From contig NZ_JAFEWD010000016.1 of NCBI RefSeq assembly GCF_017355855.1, positions 1-58,802 on the forward strand: a stretch of 58,802 bases of DNA, in the 5' to 3' direction. A program made the translations under genes and the position numbers. The number at the start of each line of letters is the position of its first letter. Positions within the stretch are counted from its first letter, which is position 1. The DNA is from Pedobacter sp. SYSU D00535. Lineage in GTDB: Bacteria; Bacteroidota; Bacteroidia; Sphingobacteriales; Sphingobacteriaceae. This document shows positions 47,144-56,965 of this stretch, piece by piece. Under the pieces are notes generated by a model. The model saw only the letters and a program-made list of their open reading frames with translations. It was not told the DNA's origin and did no database searches.

Positions 47144-48535
47144 ATGGCAACATTTAGAAAGAAAGTTCACTGGTCCATATTTTGGGCAGACATCTTGGTA
47201 ATCTCAGTTTCCCTTCTGGTTACCATGATGTACACCAAGTCGCTTTTTAATCAAGACTTCAATCTGATCGATTTGGGACTCTGGGCCTTTTTAGCTGCTG
47301 GTTGGTATTTCTCCAGCAAAGTGAATATGCTCTACGACGAAGCCGTTAGTGGAGGCAACTTCGTGATCATTATGCTGAAGATCATGAACAATGTCTTCCT
47401 GCAGGCGATTTTGCTGGTGATCTTTCTCTTTGTTATCAAATATCCCTATTATGAACGCCAGTTTGCGTTGATTTACATTACGCTGCTCAGTGCCTTGATG
47501 CCGGTGGAGAAATATCTCTACAAGAAGTTGATGGAGCGCTTCAGTCACCGGGGCTGGACTACGAAAAAGGTGCTGATTGTGGGAGCGGGTCAGGTAGGCA
47601 TGAACTTCTACAATTTTTTGAAAAGCAATCCCCATTATGGCTATACCGTAGTAGGTTTCCTGGACGATCAGATCAAACCTTATCTGAACGGACAATATCG
47701 CGGCAATATCGCGCAACTCAAGGAAATCCTGCAGGGAGAGGAATACATCGATGAAGTCGTCGTGGCTTTGCCTAATCGCGCTTCCGAAAAGATTTCCCAG
47801 GTGGTAGAGACCGTCAATAACGAAGCCGTGCGTTTACGGATCATTCCGGATTACTTCCAGTTCCTTTCTACCAAATACGGACTCGATATGTTTGGGGGAT
47901 TCCCCATCATCACGGTGCGGCACGAGCCTTTGGAGGAAATGCATTGGAAATTTGTGAAACGGGCCTTCGATCTGGTTTTTTCGATATTCGTTTTGCTGTT
48001 TGTTTGCTCCTGGTTGTTTCCAATTATGGCCCTGTTGATCAAGCTGGACTCGAAAGGCCCGGTTTTTTTCAGTCAGCTTAGGTCAGGAATCAATAATAAA
48101 CCATTTTATTGTATCAAATTCCGGAGCATGACCGTAAACAACGCGGATCCGGCTAAACAGGCCTCCAAGAACGATAGCAGGGTAACGAAGATGGGTAAGT
48201 TTATGCGAAAAACGAATCTGGACGAATTCCCTCAGTTTATCAATGTTCTGATCGGAAATATGTCGGTAGTGGGGCCGCGACCACATATGGTGCAGCATAC
48301 GGATCAGTATTCAAAAATCGTACGACAGTATATGGTACGTCAGTTGCTGAAGCCGGGTATCACTGGCTGGGCACAGGTGAACGGGTACAGGGGGGAAACC
48401 AAAAAAATAGAGGAAATGCAGAAAAGGGTGGAAATGGATTTGTTTTACCTCGAGAACTGGACCTTGCTAATGGACATCAAAATTATATTCTTGACCTTTT
48501 GGAACACTTTAAGGGGCGACGATAAAGCCTTTTAA
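47144..48535 (+). CDS. wcaJ: Undecaprenyl-phosphate sugar phosphotransferase (WcaJ-like)
   Basis: This is the initiating enzyme: it transfers a sugar phosphate (usually glucose 1-phosphate) to undecaprenyl phosphate. The 463-residue protein has four N-terminal membrane helices, a CoA-binding-like NAD domain (VLIVGAGQVGMNFYNFL) and the C-terminal bacterial sugar transferase domain: KRAFDLVFSIFVLLFV, the KFRSM segment, TNLDEFPQFINVLIGNMS, VVGPRP and GITGWAQVNGYRGET. It starts the WcaJ-Wza-Wzc unit. Confidence 0.95.
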   Translation: MATFRKKVHWSIFWADILVISVSLLVTMMYTKSLFNQDFNLIDLGLWAFLAAGWYFSSKVNMLYDEAVSGGNFVIIMLKIMNNVFLQAILLVIFLFVIKYPYYERQFALIYITLLSALMPVEKYLYKKLMERFSHRGWTTKKVLIVGAGQVGMNFYNFLKSNPHYGYTVVGFLDDQIKPYLNGQYRGNIAQLKEILQGEEYIDEVVVALPNRASEKISQVVETVNNEAVRLRIIPDYFQFLSTKYGLDMFGGFPIITVRHEPLEEMHWKFVKRAFDLVFSIFVLLFVCSWLFPIMALLIKLDSKGPVFFSQLRSGINNKPFYCIKFRSMTVNNADPAKQASKNDSRVTKMGKFMRKTNLDEFPQFINVLIGNMSVVGPRPHMVQHTDQYSKIVRQYMVRQLLKPGITGWAQVNGYRGETKKIEEMQKRVEMDLFYLENWTLLMDIKIIFLTFWNTLRGDDKAF

Positions 48536-48552
48536 CTAACTTAAAATTACTT

Positions 48553-49338
48553 GTGAAATTAATTAATATAGTTTATAGCTTTTTCCTACTGCTCCTGTTA
48601 TCATCTTGTTCATATAAAAATCGAGATGTTCTGTTTAGGTCAGCTACCCCGCCTCCCCTAAATAACATAAGCCCTCTTTATGTTGTAAATGACCAAGGAA
48701 TTAACGATAAGGGCCATATCATTTCGCTTGATGATATTCTCACAGTTACAAACCTTCAAAATCCTGACCTAATTTCAGGAAAAATTACAGGAACTGCTAG
48801 TCCGGTAACTCAGGAAAGAACTTACAGGGTGGAAGCCGACGGGAGCGTTCGTCTTCCGGTGTTAGGGAAGGTGAAATTGGTGGGATTATCAATACTGGAT
48901 GCCGAGAGAGCGCTGGACAGTCTTTACCATCGTGAGTTTTTGAAGGACCCTATTATTGATATTTCAGTAGTAAATTTGAATGTGACGATTCTTGGAGAAG
49001 TAGCGCAACCGGGAACTTATCTGCTTCAAAAAGAGAAAACGTCGCTTGTGGAGATTCTTGGGCAGGCAGGAGGGATAAACGCACGGGCAAATAAAGGAAG
49101 CGTGAAAATTGTTCGCAAGACGGGAGATCCTGGAAATCCTGAAATAATCTATGTAGACCTAAAAAGTATAAGTTCAATAACAAATCCGAAACTGAACTTG
49201 CGTAAAAACGACCTTATTTACGTGGAACCTAGAACTTCAGCTCGAATAGGTGATAGACTTACTGCTATCAGTCCGATCATACAATCTGGTCTATTAGTTC
49301 TTAACACTGCTTTGATTATTCTTACCCTCTCTAGATGA
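48553..49338 (+). CDS. wza: Polysaccharide export lipoprotein (Wza-like)
   Basis: The 261-residue protein starts at GTG with a lipoprotein signal; the lipobox LSSC is at residues 16-19. It has the poly-export domain with YRVEADGSVRLPVLGKVKLV, an SLBB domain with VTILGEVAQPGTYLLQ and QAGGINARANKGSVKIVR, and a final hydrophobic helix (LLVLNTALIILTL) that would form the outer-membrane pore or anchor. The stop overlaps the wzc start by four bases. Confidence 0.92.
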   Translation: MKLINIVYSFFLLLLLSSCSYKNRDVLFRSATPPPLNNISPLYVVNDQGINDKGHIISLDDILTVTNLQNPDLISGKITGTASPVTQERTYRVEADGSVRLPVLGKVKLVGLSILDAERALDSLYHREFLKDPIIDISVVNLNVTILGEVAQPGTYLLQKEKTSLVEILGQAGGINARANKGSVKIVRKTGDPGNPEIIYVDLKSISSITNPKLNLRKNDLIYVEPRTSARIGDRLTAISPIIQSGLLVLNTALIILTLSR

Positions 49339-51764
49339 GTATTACTACTAGTCCCAAAACTACCGGGAAAGATTCTGTAGCATTTGAAAATGCTACGCAC
49401 ATGCCTGAAAAAAAAATATCGTACGCGAAAGTAGCTAGGGTGTTCCTGGCCGGATGGTACTGGATCATTGGAAGTCTGGTGTTAGCTGTAGGGGTCGCGT
49501 ATTTCTATTTGCGGACTGCTCCCAGAATATATTCGACTTCTTCAGTTATCCGAATCGAAAGTGATAAGCCTGGTTTTAACCTTGACCCCAATAATGCTCC
49601 AGTCTCCCTATTTAGGCCGAAGAATGATTTGGAGTCGGAAACTTTTGTGATCAGGTCCAGGGCTGTAATGGAGAACGCTATAAAGCGCCTCAACTATCAG
49701 GTTAGTTATTTTATTAAGGGGAGGGTGCGCAATAGTGATATTTATCCGGAAGTTCCTTTTTCTGTCGTTCCACAGGATACGACTAGCATGGAGGGAAGTA
49801 GCGACCTCTTCGAGTTTGAACACAAGACCCAGACAACTTACCTTTTAAGCCTGAACAATAAGAGCGCCTCCTTCAAGTACGGAGAGCTCGTGGAGTTAGG
49901 AGGCTACAAATTCAAGATCTTACAAGGAGTGGAGCCTGTTCAGGGTACCTATCTTTTTAGAATTAATACTCCAGCGTCAGTAGCCCGGTCTGTAATGCCA
50001 TACTTGACGATACAGCCTTACTCGAAGAATGCTGATATTATTAGTTTGAGTTTATCCGGGCTAAATCCTCAATTCGCCTCCGACATGCTCAATGCTATTA
50101 TGGAGGAGTATATCAATCACAGTCGAAAAAGTAAGCAGCAAGCAGCCACACAGACTATCGAGTTTATCAATGAACAGCTTGCCCTATTATCCGGTCAGGT
50201 TGAAAAGTCAGAGTCTGCATTGGAAAGTTACAAGAGAGGAAACAATATTGTCGATCTTAGTACAAGTACCGGTACTCTAGTATCACGATTATCAGAGTTG
50301 GAATCAAGGAAAAATGAGATTCAGATTCAGTCGCTCGCTATTGATCAGTTGGAGTCGGAGATAAAGCAGAACAGACAGCGAGTGACGTTAAACTTGGGTT
50401 TGGAAGGCGAAACCGGACCCCTACTTACGGGGCTAGTTAGTCAGTTTAATGGATTGATCACGGAGCGCAACGCTTTGTTAAATCAGTATAACGAGAATTC
50501 TAACCAAATTAAACAAATAGATAATCAAATTGCTGCCATCCAACAGGCGGCTGTAAATAGTATTAGGCTTTTACGCGAACGAAGTAACAAAACTTTGGGG
50601 TACGTTAATCAACAACTCGCCGAGCTTAACCAAGAGTTGAAGGAGATTCCCCGTGCTGAGCGGCAATTGTTTTCCCTCACTGCAAATAATGAGGTGAATC
50701 AGAAGGTTTTGACCTTTTTGAATGAAAAGAAATTAGCGGCGCAAATTAACCGAGCCAGCACTGTTGCAGACGCGTCAATAATAGAAACGGCTAAAGCGAA
50801 CTTGGCCCCAATCAGCCCAAAGTCTGCAGATATTTATAGGAATTCTCTTGTTTTTGGTCTTGCCTTGGGAATTGGTATCATCCTTTTATTAAGAATGATA
50901 AACCCGTATATCAATGACAGGGCTTTTGTTGAGGCTCATACCAACGTACCGATCCTAGGCGTAATTCGCAAATTTCCTGATACCATTGACGAGAACAATA
51001 GTCAGGTTTTAAATAATGTTCTTCCTAAATCAGTCTTTGCAGAGTCAGTTAGATCTGTTCGAACAAATTTGAGTTTTCTGGCCGCGGAAAAAGGCAATAA
51101 GGTGATTTGTGTGACATCGGAACTTGCAGGGGAAGGAAAATCCTTTACTTCCCTAAACCTAGCAAGCACCCTGGCTCTGATAGAAAAGCGGGTGGTACTA
51201 ATCGCTGCCGATTTACGACGATCGAAACTACATAAGGCATTTAATGTCGAGAAGGGCCTAGGCCTGGCAGACTTTCTGGCGAGAAAGACGGATTTAGAGC
51301 ATATTATTACAAAGACCTCCTTACCGGAACTCGATTTCATTTCTTCGGGCACTTTTCCACCCAATCCTTCTGAATTATTGCATAGCGATCGGATGCAGGA
51401 TTTGATCAAAAGGCTTTCAGAGACTTACGATTATGTGATTGTCGATACGGCTCCTGTCGGTATCATCTCGGATGCTATTCCAATTATTACCGCCGCAGAT
51501 ATCAACATTTTCGTGGTAAGAGCAGGGGTATCTAAGACCACCGCTGCGACCTTGCCTACCCGTATTTCTTATGAGTTGGGCCTCAACAATGCGGTGATTA
51601 TCCTTAATGAGTTTGAGGAAAAACCAATGTATGCCAGCTTCTATTCTACCGATTTCGGAGAAACCGGCTACTATGGTTATTACTACTATAGTGACTACTC
51701 GGCTTACTCTTCTTACCTGGATGTAGAGAAAAAGCCCTGGTGGAAGCGGATATTTAAAGTATAA
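49335..51764 (+). CDS. wzc: Polysaccharide co-polymerase / tyrosine kinase (Wzc-like)
   Basis: The 809-residue inner-membrane protein controls chain length and export and phosphorylates itself. An N-terminal helix (about 40-60) and a Wzz domain are followed by a long coiled coil (about 270-460) and a second helix (about 510-530). The BY-kinase domain has Walker A SELAGEGKSFTS (about 595-606), Walker A' LIAADLRRS and Walker B DYVIVDTAPVG. The C-terminus ends in a tyrosine cluster (GYYGYYYYSDYSAYSSY). A terminator follows. Confidence 0.96.
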   Translation: MSITTSPKTTGKDSVAFENATHMPEKKISYAKVARVFLAGWYWIIGSLVLAVGVAYFYLRTAPRIYSTSSVIRIESDKPGFNLDPNNAPVSLFRPKNDLESETFVIRSRAVMENAIKRLNYQVSYFIKGRVRNSDIYPEVPFSVVPQDTTSMEGSSDLFEFEHKTQTTYLLSLNNKSASFKYGELVELGGYKFKILQGVEPVQGTYLFRINTPASVARSVMPYLTIQPYSKNADIISLSLSGLNPQFASDMLNAIMEEYINHSRKSKQQAATQTIEFINEQLALLSGQVEKSESALESYKRGNNIVDLSTSTGTLVSRLSELESRKNEIQIQSLAIDQLESEIKQNRQRVTLNLGLEGETGPLLTGLVSQFNGLITERNALLNQYNENSNQIKQIDNQIAAIQQAAVNSIRLLRERSNKTLGYVNQQLAELNQELKEIPRAERQLFSLTANNEVNQKVLTFLNEKKLAAQINRASTVADASIIETAKANLAPISPKSADIYRNSLVFGLALGIGIILLLRMINPYINDRAFVEAHTNVPILGVIRKFPDTIDENNSQVLNNVLPKSVFAESVRSVRTNLSFLAAEKGNKVICVTSELAGEGKSFTSLNLASTLALIEKRVVLIAADLRRSKLHKAFNVEKGLGLADFLARKTDLEHIITKTSLPELDFISSGTFPPNPSELLHSDRMQDLIKRLSETYDYVIVDTAPVGIISDAIPIITAADINIFVVRAGVSKTTAATLPTRISYELGLNNAVIILNEFEEKPMYASFYSTDFGETGYYGYYYYSDYSAYSSYLDVEKKPWWKRIFKV

Positions 51765-51775
51765 CAGTATTACAG

Positions 51776-51806
51776 GAAGGCCGGCATTTGCTGGCCTTCG
51801 TTTTTT
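51776..51806 (+). terminator. Terminator after wzc
   Basis: GAAGGCCGGC (51776-51785) pairs with GCTGGCCTTC (51790-51799), followed by GTTTTTT. Confidence 0.85.
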
Positions 51807-51835
51807 AATTATCTTTTATTTCGCGGCGATGGTTG

Positions 51836-53140
51836 GTGATCGGATGATTTGGGCCTCTGTGATCGGATGACTATGAGGCGCTTGCAGTTGTCATCCGACC
51901 AGTTGTATTGGTTGCGCTGGAGAGGTGGCTGCTGTTAGTGATGGGATGAATGGAGTCGTTCGATCACATCTTTCTGCCGTTGGTTATGCGAAGCGGTATT
52001 TATAATATTGACAAGAGATAGTTCAAGGGATCTTGAAATGAATTCAGGATGACGAGGGAAGGGATGTGGGTAGAAGATTGCAGCGTTTAAGCAATTGCTG
52101 GGCTGTTAGTGATCGGATGACTATAAGGCGTTTTGCAGCTGTCATCCGACCACTAGTATTGGTTGCGCTGGAGAGGTGGCTGCTGTTAGTGATCGGATGA
52201 ATGGAGTCGTCCGATCACATGTATTCTGCTGGTTCTGTGAACGGATATTTGCGATGTCGACAAGAGATAGTTCAAGGGATCCTGAAATAAATTCAGGATG
52301 ACGAGGGAAGGGATTTGGGTAGGAGATTTACAAGGTTTAAGGCCTTGATGGGCTGTCTGTGATCGGATGACTATGAGGCGCTTTGCAGGTGTCATCCGAC
52401 CACTTGTATTGGTTGCGCTGGAGAGGTGGCTGCTGTTAGTGATCGGATGAATGGAGTCGACCGATCACATCTTTCTGCCGTTGGTTATGCGAATGGTATT
52501 TGTAATATTGACAAGAGAAAGTTCAAGGGATCCTGAACTAAATTCAGGATGACGAAGGAAGGATTTTGGGTAGGAGATTTACAAGGTTTAAGGCCTTGAT
52601 GGGCTGTCTGTGATCGGATGACTATGAGGCGCTTGCAGGTGTCATCCGACCACTTGTATTGGTTGCGCTGGAGAGGTGGCTGCTGTTAGTGATCGGATGA
52701 ATGGAGTCGTCCAATCACATCTTTCTGCCGTTGGTTATGCGAAGCGGTATTTATAATATTGACAACAGATAGTTCAAGGGATTCTGAAATAAATTCAGGA
52801 TGACGAGGGAAGGGATTTGGGTAGAAGATTGCAGCGTTTAAGCAATTGCTGGGCTTTAGTGATACGATGACTATAGGCCGCTTTGCAGTTGTCATCCGAC
52901 CACTTGTATTGGTTGCGCTGGAGAGGTCGCTGCTGTTAGTGATCGGATGAATGTATTCGTCCGATCACATCTTTCTGCCATTGGTTACGCGAATCGGTAT
53001 TTGTAATATAAATAAGAGATAGTTCAAGGGATCCTGAAATGAATTCAGGATGACGAAGGAAGGGATTTGGGTGGTAGATCTGCAACGTTTAGTCCATTGA
53101 AGAGCTGTTAGTGGTCGGATGACTTGGAGTCGTCCGATCA
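51836..53140. repeat. Tandem array of five ~250-bp units
   Basis: The marker GTTGCGCTGGAGAGGT occurs at 51911, 52162, 52412, 52662 and 52912, a regular period of 250-251 bases. Each unit carries the REP pair TCGGATGA / TCATCCGA (twice) and an AAGGGATCCTGAAATAAATTC / AGGATGACGA hairpin, so it is made of two REP families joined. Units differ by scattered changes. The last copy ends with a perfect palindrome, TCGGATGACTtggAGTCGTCCGA (53115-53137). No gene is supported in this 1.4 kb. Confidence 0.92.
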
Positions 53141-53152
53141 CGATGGTACATT

Positions 53153-53185
53153 AAAAAAACGGCCAGGTATTGACCCGGCCGTTTA
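53153..53185 (-). terminator. Terminator of the small acidic gene
   Basis: AAACGGCC and GGCCGTTT (53157-53164 with 53177-53184) make a stem; on the minus strand it is followed by a T-run (plus-strand A-run 53153-53159). Confidence 0.75.
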
Positions 53186-53225
53186 CATCTACCTATGAAA
53201 ACCAATTCCAATTCCATGGAACGAG

Positions 53226-53441
53226 TTAGGTCTTTTTGGGGGGATCCTTCACCGGATCCAGGGGCTGTTCACCCCGCTCTTTGGTAGTAGAAGGGTCCTT
53301 GAAATCCGCCTCTTCTTCTGTATAATCCAGATCTTCTAGTTTCAATACAGCTTCCTGATCGTCCTCGGGATGTCTGATGTCTTTACGCTCTGAATCTTTA
53401 GGCTCGAATTTCTCAGGTTTATCGCTTTGGTTATTGATCAT
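53226..53441 (-). CDS. Small acidic hypothetical protein
   Basis: From the ATG at 53441 the protein has 71 residues; a longer frame to 53492 exists. It is highly charged and proline-rich (KPEKFEPKDSERKDIRHPED, then LKLEDLDYTEEEADF), with no hydrophobic core, and is probably disordered. I do not recognise it; similar low-complexity proteins occur in Bacteroidota. It has its own terminator, which supports its being a real gene. Confidence 0.55.
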   Translation of the reverse strand: MINNQSDKPEKFEPKDSERKDIRHPEDDQEAVLKLEDLDYTEEEADFKDPSTTKERGEQPLDPVKDPPKKT

Positions 53442-53618
53442 GGTTTTATTGTTATAACATTTAATTAATAAATTGGTTTTTTCTCCTGCCATTCAAGAGC
53501 CTGCTGAATGAGGAGGAAAAAAAGGCTTGCCTGGTTTTAAAAATTAATATTGGAATAGCAGAAGATACCTTATCTTTAAGTCCTGAGGCACGTGCCTTTT
53601 AACTAGAACCTTTTCCCT

Positions 53619-54503
53619 ATGAACGAGGAAATTTATTCCTACATCGATTCGTCTGCCGCTATCGTTGACCATGGCACGTATCTGGAAAGTCCGATCAAAA
53701 ATCCGGGTGAGGGCTTAGCTGCCAATATCTATTATTTCAACCAGCCGGAATGGGCGGAAGAATACCTGACTTATTGCCACCGTTCTCCTTCATTCAAATC
53801 CAGATGGGAAGCGGCCCTGGGTGATCTGGAAGGTAAAGTGGTGGTCGATATTGGCTGCGGTCCGGGCAATGTCTTTGCGACGGTAACTAGTAAGCCTCGC
53901 CTCTTAATAGGCGTAGATGTGGCTCCGGTGTCTTTGAGGTTTGCCGCCAAATACGGCTATACGCCGGTGCTTGCGGATGCGTCCAAACTTCCCTTTGTTT
54001 CTGGCTTTGCCGATGTGGTGGTGCTGAATGCCGCCCTTCATCATTGCGAGGACATGGCTGCCATTTTACGAGAAGCAGCCCGCATCCTGAAACCGGGAGG
54101 TTTGATCGTGACGGATCACGATCCGCAGCTGAGCGCCTGGGATTATAAAGGGATCGCCAAGCTACTTTGGAACGGCCGTCTGCTTTACTACCGGATTGTT
54201 AAACATGGCTTTCACAAGACCGACGACCAGCAAACCTGGGGCCTTGCCTGCGAAATTCACCATAAACCCGGCCATGGGGTAACAGAGCAATTCTTCCGGG
54301 GAACACTTGAGCCACTCGGCTTTGACTTGCAGGTCTATCCGCATAACCATGAGGTGGGCGAACAGGTGCTGAAGGGGGAACGAGGAAAGGCAGCGCTGAA
54401 GTACCGCATGGGAAATATTCTATCGGGACGAAACCCGAAGAAGCCCGGTAGTGCACTCTCCTTGATGTGTCTTGCCAGGAAGAGGATGACTGTTACGGTT
54501 TAA
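53619..54503 (+). CDS. SAM-dependent methyltransferase
   Basis: The 294-residue class I methyltransferase has motif I VVDIGCGPGNVFATV (about 72-86), the acidic loop LIGVDVAPVS, ADVVVLNAALHHCEDM and ARILKPGGLIVTDHDP, typical of the Methyltransf_11 group. The acceptor is unknown; a stand-alone gene after the repeat array, its neighbours are unrelated. The stop is followed by a hairpin shared with the convergent operon. Confidence 0.9.
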   Translation: MNEEIYSYIDSSAAIVDHGTYLESPIKNPGEGLAANIYYFNQPEWAEEYLTYCHRSPSFKSRWEAALGDLEGKVVVDIGCGPGNVFATVTSKPRLLIGVDVAPVSLRFAAKYGYTPVLADASKLPFVSGFADVVVLNAALHHCEDMAAILREAARILKPGGLIVTDHDPQLSAWDYKGIAKLLWNGRLLYYRIVKHGFHKTDDQQTWGLACEIHHKPGHGVTEQFFRGTLEPLGFDLQVYPHNHEVGEQVLKGERGKAALKYRMGNILSGRNPKKPGSALSLMCLARKRMTVTV

Positions 54504-54524
54504 TGCATTTTGTTATATATGGAT

Positions 54525-54552
54525 AAACCAGCGCCACTAATACCGCTGGTTT
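54525..54552. terminator. Hairpin between convergent genes
   Basis: AAACCAGCG (54525-54533) pairs with CGCTGGTTT (54544-54552). It lies between the methyltransferase (plus) and the YetF operon (minus) and could end both. Confidence 0.65.
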
Positions 54553-54579
54553 AGTCTTTTAGTCGTTCTGGCCGAACTC

Positions 54580-55269
54580 TTATAGATAGGCTTCCACCCA
54601 TTTGGTTCTGCCGCAGCGTTCGCAGGGCACCTGGTTACCGGGTTGATTCCGCTTCACGTTGCCGCATTCGTTGCAGGCGCAGAAGCCGGGGGCTAGTTTT
54701 TTTTCCTTCCGGAAGTCGGTGTCGTATTGAGGCAGGGTTGATAAACCGGGAGAGGGCTGATCATTTTGAATAAAGCTGAAGGCGCCTCCCGACTCCAGGT
54801 AAAGACGTTTAATTTTACCCAGATTATCGATGCCGCAGGACCGGGCTTCGGCGAACAGACGCTCGGGGGAAATCCGGCTTTTTTTCATCTCGTCCAGCTG
54901 CAATTTTCCGTCGCTCACCAATATGGAGAGGTCATCTTCTGCAAGCTGCTCAAATTTCTGGCTTTTAAAGGCCAATGTCGAGATGATTCGCTGCACGATC
55001 ACCACTACAATGGCAATGACGAATGCCGGCAAAATCCCACGACTCGGGTCCATCATCGGTACCCCAATTGCTGCGGCAAGAGAGACCATCGCAATCAACT
55101 CATTCCTGCTCAGGTGCGAAGCCATCCGTTTTCCCATAATCCTCATCGAAACCATCAGCAAGAGGTATACAAAAAATGCCCGGATGATCACTTCAATTAT
55201 GAAACTGACTGGAGCCTCGCCAAAAAGCATCCGGCTCCAATCCATGATATAAATCTCAAACTCTTTCAT
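54580..55269 (-). CDS. DUF421/YetF membrane protein (1)
   Basis: The 229-residue protein has three N-terminal membrane helices (about 18-100, with FFVYLLLMVSMRIMGKRM) and a DUF421 soluble domain (ILVSDGKLQLDEMKKSRISP). Its C-terminus has two CxxC-type pairs (CNECGN and CERCGR), a zinc-ribbon-like tail. YetF-type proteins are membrane proteins whose function is not well established. It is the last gene of a three-gene minus-strand operon, eight bases after a paralog. Confidence 0.88.
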   Translation of the reverse strand: MKEFEIYIMDWSRMLFGEAPVSFIIEVIIRAFFVYLLLMVSMRIMGKRMASHLSRNELIAMVSLAAAIGVPMMDPSRGILPAFVIAIVVVIVQRIISTLAFKSQKFEQLAEDDLSILVSDGKLQLDEMKKSRISPERLFAEARSCGIDNLGKIKRLYLESGGAFSFIQNDQPSPGLSTLPQYDTDFRKEKKLAPGFCACNECGNVKRNQPGNQVPCERCGRTKWVEAYL

Positions 55270-55277
55270 TGTCTTTC

Positions 55278-55955
55278 TTATTCAATTGCTTTGGTCCAAC
55301 GCTTGCTTCCGCAATTATGGCATTCTTCCTGTGTTTCTATGGCCACATAGCCGCAGCTGCAGCAGGCCTGTGATCCCGCTGCCGCGCTCATTCCGTCAAG
55401 CTGTTCATCATCCTGGTCGGGTAAAAGGGAAAGGCCCCTACGTCCTTCGTTGGTGAAAATACTCAATAGGCCGCAGCCCTCCAGGTAGGCCCGTTTGACA
55501 TTGCCCAGGTTCAGAATATTTTTATGCCGTAGCATGGCAAACAACTCCTGCCGGGAAATGCGTACTTTTTTCATCTCCTCCAGATCCAGCACACCATCCT
55601 TCACCAATACACTGGAGTGGCCCTGGCTCAGTTTCTCAAACTTCGAGCTGTTAAATCCCCAGAGGTTAATGCCGCGCTGGAATAGCAGTGCACACAGAAG
55701 CAGAATGATGCCGAAAATGACGCCCCGGTCGGGAAGCTGCATAGCTGGGGCGACAATTGCACCGAGCGTAATCATAACAGCGGTTTCCGTCAAGGTTAAC
55801 TGCCCGCCCATCCGTTTTCCCAAAAGTCGCGCAATCACAATAAGTGCGATGTAAATGATCAGGGTCCGGATGAATACCTCCAGGAGGAATTCAGGTGGCG
55901 CATCTCCAAACAAGATGCGCTGCCAGTCAGACAACTTTATCTCTTCTTTTTTCAT
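55278..55955 (-). CDS. DUF421/YetF membrane protein (2)
   Basis: The 225-residue paralog of its neighbour has the same layout: membrane helices (VFIRTLIIYIALIVIARLLG), DUF421 domain (SVLVKDGVLDLEEMKKVRIS) and a cysteine-pair tail (CCSCGY and CHNCGS). The tandem pair probably makes hetero-oligomers. It lies 18 bases after the cyanophycinase gene. Confidence 0.88.
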   Translation of the reverse strand: MKKEEIKLSDWQRILFGDAPPEFLLEVFIRTLIIYIALIVIARLLGKRMGGQLTLTETAVMITLGAIVAPAMQLPDRGVIFGIILLLCALLFQRGINLWGFNSSKFEKLSQGHSSVLVKDGVLDLEEMKKVRISRQELFAMLRHKNILNLGNVKRAYLEGCGLLSIFTNEGRRGLSLLPDQDDEQLDGMSAAAGSQACCSCGYVAIETQEECHNCGSKRWTKAIE

Positions 55956-55973
55956 AGGTACTGCCTGTTGCTA

Positions 55974-56846
55974 TTAGATATGAGGGGGATTGGTTTGAGG
56001 AATGACAAACCGATCTCCCCGCGAGAGAAGGTCCACCTGCAAACCCCGGATGGAAATAGAGGCTCCCGTCCCGAAATCAAGGACATTGCTTTTAGAAATG
56101 CGATGACCGTCGATGATGATCACGATGCCGCTACCGCAAACCTGGCCTTCAATCCCGTTTTTGATGACGATAGCTGTGTCTTCTTCGATGCCAATCCCGA
56201 TACATGTGGGGTTGGTCGCAATCACTTGCGCCATCCGTACAAATCGCCCCCGGTCTACGAAGTGCGTATCAATACACACATCTTTCAAAAACTCTAAGCC
56301 TGTGGTGATCTTAATCTCTCCGCTGATCTGCTGCACGTCTTTATTGCCCGCGTAAATCATCGGTGTGGACATGGCCATTGCACCGGCACTAGTCCCTCCA
56401 ATGACAAAATGCTCGCGGATATAGCGCTGCTTAATCTCCATCAGGAAGAGCGTTCCGCCATAGATAGTAGTCAGCCGAAGTTGATCTCCGCCAGTGAAAA
56501 ACACTGCATCTGCCTCCCGGATTCGATCCACCAGTGCGGCTTCGTCTTTTAAAACATCTTCCCGCTGCTCGTGGTGGATCCGGCCGATCTGAGTCACGTT
56601 AAGCGTTGAAAAAGCATTTACATACTCTTCGAACAGCGCATCGCCTTCGCTGCTAGCGGTGGTCACCACCTCCAATTTGGGATTTTCCTTTTTTATTGCC
56701 GAAATAAATGTTCCCAGCACTTCCAGGGGCTGCAGATTGTCCTGCTGTACTTCTTTTTCCGGCGTTTCTCCCCGGTTTTCTTTACCTCCGATAGCTACTA
56801 AGATCCCATTCGGAACGGGACATTCATTAACTGGTTTCGTTCGCAT
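55974..56846 (-). CDS. Cyanophycinase-like S51 peptidase
   Basis: The 290-residue serine hydrolase has FFTGGDQLRL (GGDQ 119-122) and the nucleophile Ser153 in GGTSAGAMAMS, as in cyanophycinase, which releases beta-Asp-Arg dipeptides from cyanophycin. There is no cyanophycin synthetase in the window. It is the first gene of an operon with two YetF proteins. The polymer or peptide it acts on here cannot be told. Confidence 0.88.
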   Translation of the reverse strand: MRTKPVNECPVPNGILVAIGGKENRGETPEKEVQQDNLQPLEVLGTFISAIKKENPKLEVVTTASSEGDALFEEYVNAFSTLNVTQIGRIHHEQREDVLKDEAALVDRIREADAVFFTGGDQLRLTTIYGGTLFLMEIKQRYIREHFVIGGTSAGAMAMSTPMIYAGNKDVQQISGEIKITTGLEFLKDVCIDTHFVDRGRFVRMAQVIATNPTCIGIGIEEDTAIVIKNGIEGQVCGSGIVIIIDGHRISKSNVLDFGTGASISIRGLQVDLLSRGDRFVIPQTNPPHI

Positions 56847-56965
56847 AAATTCTGATACATTTGCTTTGAATCAACTTGGTCAATTAACGATTTGTTTGTT
56901 CCGTGCGTTAATACGGGTACTTTTTACACGCTCAGGGTTTCTACCTGCTAGCGAATGGTTTAGTC

